From: Melieria omissa
Lineage: Eukaryota; Arthropoda; Insecta; Diptera; Ulidiidae
Reading direction: 5' to 3'
Assembly (NCBI GenBank): GCA_963971225.1
Contig: OZ020267.1
Location: 6,630,851 to 6,694,850, forward strand
DNA: 64,000 nt
Position numbers and translations under genes: made by a program. Position 1 is the stretch's first letter. Every line of letters begins with the position of its first letter. Of this stretch, positions 59,867 through 64,000 are shown piece after piece. Under the pieces are notes generated by a model that was given only the letters and a program-made list of their open reading frames with translations, had not been told where the DNA came from and did not search any database.

Positions 59867-60236
59867 CGTAACGTACTTAAGAAAAATGCTTCAAACTTGT
59901 TGTTTTCATTGAACGCCAAATGTCATTTGTATAATTATAGTTGTTGTTGTTGCTGTGCAAATGATCAAGTGTAACTTAAAATAACAAAATTAAGTTTATA
60001 TATAAGTAAATGTGTTTAATGCAAAGATATATAATACGAACAATAGGCAATAAGTATGAAAAAAATTAACAATAAATAACGCAAGTTTTACAAAAATTTC
60101 ATATTTTTAAGGGCACTTTTTTTCAGTTAAATGTGAATTGTCAAACTATTCAGAAAAATTATTGTTTAGTCCTTCCTGAGTTGGCGGCACGTGCTATCGT
60201 GGCTATAATGCTGAAGTGTTGTAGTTGTGGGCCCAT

Positions 60237-61052
60237 TCAGCCGCTGTCCTCGCCCACATTGATTGTAATCACTTCGGGCGCTCCACTGCCGCCGCCATCT
60301 TTGCTGCGGCGCTTGTGCCGATCGAGCTCGAGCAGCTCGCGCTCGTAGCACAGCCGATGCGACTTGCACTTGTTGTGATGGTTCACAATCTCCAGCCGAA
60401 AGTTGGAGTTGCCTTCGACGAAGGACGTTCGTATGTCGGGTATGTCGTTGGACCACTTGCGGCAGTGCTTGCAGAACATTGTGTTGGCGATCTCGTCGTA
60501 CTGCAGCCAGTCGAACTGGAACAGCCAGTTGGATCGAAAGCGGCCGCTTTTGCGCAGCTGACCGCCACCACCGCCGCCAATGATTACAGTGCTGCCAACT
60601 GTCTTTGTGACGGTCGCTGTGCTGTTCGCATTCGCTGCGGTTGCATCGTAGGCGGGCGTGAGCGGTTGCTGAAATGTGTCCGAGGGGCCGGCGGCTGTTG
60701 AGAGCAGAAATTGTTGCTGATGCTGCAGCAGTCGCTGTATGGTGGCGGAGGCGCTCTGCGACTGCGTCAGATCAATGTCCGTGATGTGTTGTTGTTGTGA
60801 TTGCTGTTGTTGCTGATACCAGGCAGACTTTGTGTGCTGCTGTTGTTGTTGTTGTTGTTGCGATTGTTGTAGCTTCAGTTGCACTTTGACCGCTTGCTGC
60901 AACAGCAACTGTTGCTGTTCGCGCTGTTGTTGTTGCTGTTGTTGTTGCTGCTGCTGTTGCTGCAGATACTCGAACTGCTGCCGCAGCTGTTGCAGCTGGC
61001 GGCTGGTGCCCGATTGTGCGCGTCCACTCTTCGCTGCAACACTTTTCGTCAC
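60237..61052 (-). CDS. fru: fruitless alternative terminal exon with TTF/BED-like zinc finger (D-like)
   Basis: The open frame runs from an acceptor AG at 61054-61053 (phase 0, the same as the common exon acceptor) to TGA at 60239-60237, 271 codons: VTKSVAAK, long Gln runs (about 30-90), a Ser/Thr/Ala linker, a Gly run (159-164), then residues 168-235, the only folded-looking domain: [26 protein letters not shown] (Cys194, Cys197) and [12 protein letters not shown], the Cys/His pattern of TTF-type (BED-like) zinc fingers. A basic tail ([13 protein letters not shown]) follows. An alternative acceptor at 61093-61092 would add 13 in-frame codons. It has no start codon of its own and sits just before the common exon, so it is probably an alternative fru 3' end, perhaps the one called D; an independent gene sharing the strand is the other option. 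Confidence 0.65.
   Translation of the reverse strand: MTKSVAAKSGRAQSGTSRQLQQLRQQFEYLQQQQQQQQQQQQQREQQQLLLQQAVKVQLKLQQSQQQQQQQQHTKSAWYQQQQQSQQQHITDIDLTQSQSASATIQRLLQHQQQFLLSTAAGPSDTFQQPLTPAYDATAANANSTATVTKTVGSTVIIGGGGGGQLRKSGRFRSNWLFQFDWLQYDEIANTMFCKHCRKWSNDIPDIRTSFVEGNSNFRLEIVNHHNKCKSHRLCYERELLELDRHKRRSKDGGGSGAPEVITINVGEDSG
60840..60965 (-). repeat. CAG/CAA triplet runs encoding polyglutamine
   Basis: Several runs of CAA/CAG codons in the TTF-finger exon encode glutamine tracts. The opposite strand shows Cys/Leu-rich shadow frames. Confidence 0.8.
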
Positions 61053-62640
61053 CTGTACTTGGGCGCACGGACTGTCCAGATCGATTTTGGTCTAAATGTT
61101 GACCATAGCATAGTTGTTGTTGTTGTTGTGGTGATAGTCGCAGTTGTGTGATTGTGATCGTTGTGGCGCCGGACGTTAAGTGTTTTGTTGTTGTTGTTTT
61201 GTTTCGAGAAAAATAATAGATAAAAGTACAAAAATAAAACAAAAACAACAACTTAAGAAAAAGGCGTAAAACAAATGAGAGCAAAAGGAGGAAGGATCTT
61301 GTTGTATTGTTGTTGTTGCGCATAATGTTCAGTTCGGTTTTTGTTTTTGTTGTAGTTGTTGTTGTAGTAATGTAATGTACAAGTGTATGTCAGTGTGCTG
61401 GGAGAACAACAAGATGCGTTAAACATAGAGAAGCGAATCGCACCGAGTCGCAAATCACAAGAAGGAGCAGAAGAAGAAGCACCTACTTACAGCAGAGAGA
61501 GAGAGAGAGAGTGAATTGTTTAGATTTTTTCTTTTTCTCGGTCGATATTGACAATATTTTCTTAATTCATTTCATTTCAGTTACAACAAAGCATCAATAA
61601 TCCTTCGTCCTTTTGTTGGCACTTTTTCTCAAGTTTTGCACAATTTTGGTACAATTTCACGTTTGCTTTTTGACATTTTTGCACAAGTTTGAAGCATTTT
61701 TCATTTAGACATTTCGCAATTTGCAATCACTTAAATATTAGACGAAACCATAAAAGCGCAAATGTTGCGCTTCCTCAACGAAAAGTTCCGAATGCGTTCA
61801 GGCGGTTTCAGATATTCATTGTTCAATTATTCAATATTCAATACTCAAATAAGTGTACGTAATGGTTAAGTAGAGATAATTTACAGTAAAATTAAGTGGA
61901 ACCATCGCACCGGTTCAAAGAAAAAACCTTAACAAACCATATGAAATCTTGCTTAACACAAACACACACACGCACGCACATACACATACACACATAGAGA
62001 GAGACAGATTGAGAATATATAAACATGTTGAACGTACATAAAGTAACACCTATCTAGTCATATAGGAAGCCAATGTGGGACGTGTGTCTTGTCAAGGACC
62101 CTTAAAAAACTGTTAAGCCTCTCATTTTCGTGTGAACGCACTAAGCTGCTACTCTTAGTCTTAAAAACAATCCATCTTATCGAGAGTGCTACCAACGCAT
62201 ATCTGGCAAATTGTCTATAAACTTAAGCCAACATTCTAAGATTGTTGTTGTGGTCATAAGACACTTGGCCAGCTAAATCACAAGATTGTCTCCATTATAA
62301 AACACTTTGCATACTATCTCAGAATTTTAATTTGACTATTGTTTGCGCTCTTTTATATGACTTCTGACATCAGTTCAGAAGTCATTTTTTGGACAAAATA
62401 AATTCAAAAAAATATAAGAACAAAAAACAAATTAATACTGCAATGCCAGAATGATGTCTTAGATGGAAACCCATTGTAAAAATAACAAAAAATAAATATT
62501 CTAAAGTTACACTGGCTGGCCCCAAGACCTCCCGTAGACTTTGTTCGAGTCCGTAGCGTTACCGGATACAGGTTCTTAACGTTAAAAGTGACCGTAAAGA
62601 TCTATAGATACAAGAGCCCTTATAGAGAACCTTAATAGCT
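61053..62640. other. fru: fru intron upstream of the TTF-finger exon
   Basis: Non-coding, with GTT runs (61110-61200, 61305-61370), a GA run at about 61495-61511 and CACA runs near 61965-61995. No common exon is visible up to the window end. Confidence 0.4.
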
Positions 62641-62653
62641 TGCGCCTGTTTAA

Positions 62654-63159
62654 CCCTTTTGACCCTGAATTTTACCCTGTGTCTCGATATAACTTTTTGG
62701 AATGTAAATGTAAATCATGAACTGAATGTAAATCATGAGCACTTTCTTAAGAAATGTGCACACGACATTTGAAGTCGCCATGCCTGTTTATTAGAGTTCT
62801 AGAGCTAGTTTACTTTTGAAAAATTTTAGCTTAAAACGTGTTAAACAAATTTTATATCAATATTTTTTAATTGCAGAAAAATTATTTAATATTTATGGAA
62901 AAATACAAAATTATCACTTTTTGATTTTGTTTGACCGTTATTAAAGACATAAAGAAACAGGATTTTGATCAAAAGCGCCCAATTCGTAGACTTCAATTAG
63001 AACATAAACTTTCTCTGATATCGCTGCAAGTTATTATTTTTCAGGGATAACAGTGAAATTTGTGTAATTTGCTTTGAACTTACTTCTAAGAATCGTAGCT
63101 TTTGCTATAAGATGACAAATAGGCGAAGTTGCTCTCAGGCAACTTTGGGGTCGAAAGGG
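62654..63159. mobile_element. Possible piggyBac-like MITE
   Basis: TTAA at 62650-62653 is followed by CCCTTTTGACCC, and near 63148-63159 GGGTCGAAAGGG gives the inverted partner with one mismatch. The right flank is no longer TTAA (GTGGAA), so either the target site has mutated or the pairing is fortuitous. There is no coding potential. Confidence 0.35.
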
Positions 63160-63199
63160 TGGAATAGAAGTCATTCTGATGCGAGAAGCATTCACATGA

Positions 63200-64000
63200 T
63201 TTCTCATAACTTTATTTCTTCTTTGTTAACATTATGTGAACAAATTATTCTAGCAAAGTTTTAATTTTTTTTCAAATAGTGTGAAAGGGCCTTTAAGAAA
63301 ATCAATGGAGTCTCAGAGTCACCACTAAGAATACGACTATCTTTTTGAAATACTCTGCGGTTTGGATTCTACGGCTATAGGTCGGAACAAATATGAGGAA
63401 AGCTTTCTTGAGAACTGAATATCGATAGACTTTAGGTTGTCTAATACTCTCGCCTAGGTACACGATAGTCTTTTCGAACTTTAGAAATAATCTGATGTCA
63501 TTATTTGTTGGCCATAACTAGGAACTTAGCTTTTAAAAAATGTAAATTGATTTCTTGAGAACTGAATATCAACGAACTGTAGGCTGTTTAATTTGTTGTT
63601 GGTTGTTGTTCGCACGACCGCGAAAACTTTGCTCCCTTTTGAAATATTCAACTCAAAATTTCTTGTTTCTCAATAAGTTACTGTATCAGCACTAAGTAAG
63701 TTGACCCAAAGAATTTCAAGTCCCGAGTGTCTGACTTTTGTGAAATTCATTGAATAATCAAATAGCCAATAAATAATTCTTTCTCTTCTGATTGTTTATA
63801 ATTTGTGCCTAAAGCAACAATTGTAGAATTCTAGTTTCCAAGTCTTTTTAGGGTTTGCAGAGGCGTTTCATTTTACTAAAAAAAATACAATGTTTACAAT
63901 TTCGAATTGGAGATTAAAACAAATGTGGTATTTGTTGGGCATAATGAACGTGGTTCCATTTAAGTTTCAATTGTTTTAATGCTGGTTTATATAGGGTTTA
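63200..64000. other. Window end, intron, nothing recognised
   Basis: AT-rich non-coding sequence. The word TTGAGAACTGAATATC occurs twice (near 63409 and 63554) with partly similar flanks, a small duplication. Confidence 0.4.

Noticed and set aside
60772..61323. Minus-strand frame of 183 codons overlapping the TTF-finger exon, which would start in phase 1 after the acceptor at 61053
   Set aside because: It reads Thr/Ala triplet repeats and ends before the zinc finger, which is in the other frame.
1..64000. Transformer/Doublesex-type 13-nt splice repeats and the male-specific fru exon
   Set aside because: No cluster of such repeats noticed; these lie at the far 5' end of the gene in other flies, beyond this window.
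1..64000. tRNA, rRNA or CRISPR features
   Set aside because: No cloverleaf-like box A/box B pairs, ribosomal sequence or spaced identical repeats were recognised by eye.

Overview
The window is eukaryotic, AT-rich and intron-dominated, and looks like genomic DNA of a higher (schizophoran) fly. A tephritid-like fly is my best guess, from the TATG/GTT microsatellite style and the mix of jockey-like, mariner and MITE remnants; this is an inference. The anchor is the 3' half of fruitless (fru), the BTB zinc-finger sex-determination and neural transcription factor gene, read on the minus strand. No BTB exon, P1 sex-specific exon or obvious transformer-binding repeat cluster lies in the window, so the 5' part of fru must lie beyond position 64000.

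Layout in the direction of fru transcription (high to low coordinates): about 64000-61100 is intron with a piggyBac-like MITE; 61052-60237 is a terminal exon encoding a Q-rich stretch and a TTF/BED-like zinc finger, followed by a poly(A) signal candidate at 59866-59861; 59635-59506 is the last common exon (C5-like), ending in a perfect GTAAGT donor in phase 1. Then come three mutually substitutable 3' exons, all accepting in phase 1 and each carrying a pair of C2H2 fingers: 46225-45219 (A-like, nearly identical at the C terminus to the long Drosophila Fru form), 33519-32930 (B-like) and 18075-17576 (C-like). The long introns or UTRs between them are filled with private tandem arrays: a polypurine/polypyrimidine tract (55.6-57.5 kb), a pentamer-based satellite (52.2-54.3 kb), a 300-bp tandem duplication (46.8-47.4 kb), a ~118-bp array (43.4-44.5 kb), a ~122-bp array (40.4-41.5 kb) and an AT-rich array (24.4-26.5 kb).

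Below fru, roughly 17 to 0.4 kb is intergenic or intronic DNA with many degraded mobile elements: jockey-like LINE 3' ends, a mariner with perfect terminal repeats, a piggyBac-like MITE with intact TTAA duplications, and a 157-bp hAT-type MITE with an intact 8-bp target duplication. A second hAT-type MITE lies at 19.0-19.5 kb, just upstream of the C-like exon. At the left edge, on the same strand as fru, is the first coding exon of a two-pore-domain (TWIK-type) potassium channel, cut by the window boundary.

The most interesting signal is in the B-like exon. The zinc-finger reading frame ends at a single TGA (32932-32930), but the same frame stays open for another 311 codons to a TAA at 31996-31994, and the extension looks like real protein. 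This suggests stop-codon readthrough, UGA editing or an alternative splice that would give fru an isoform with a large extra C-terminal domain.
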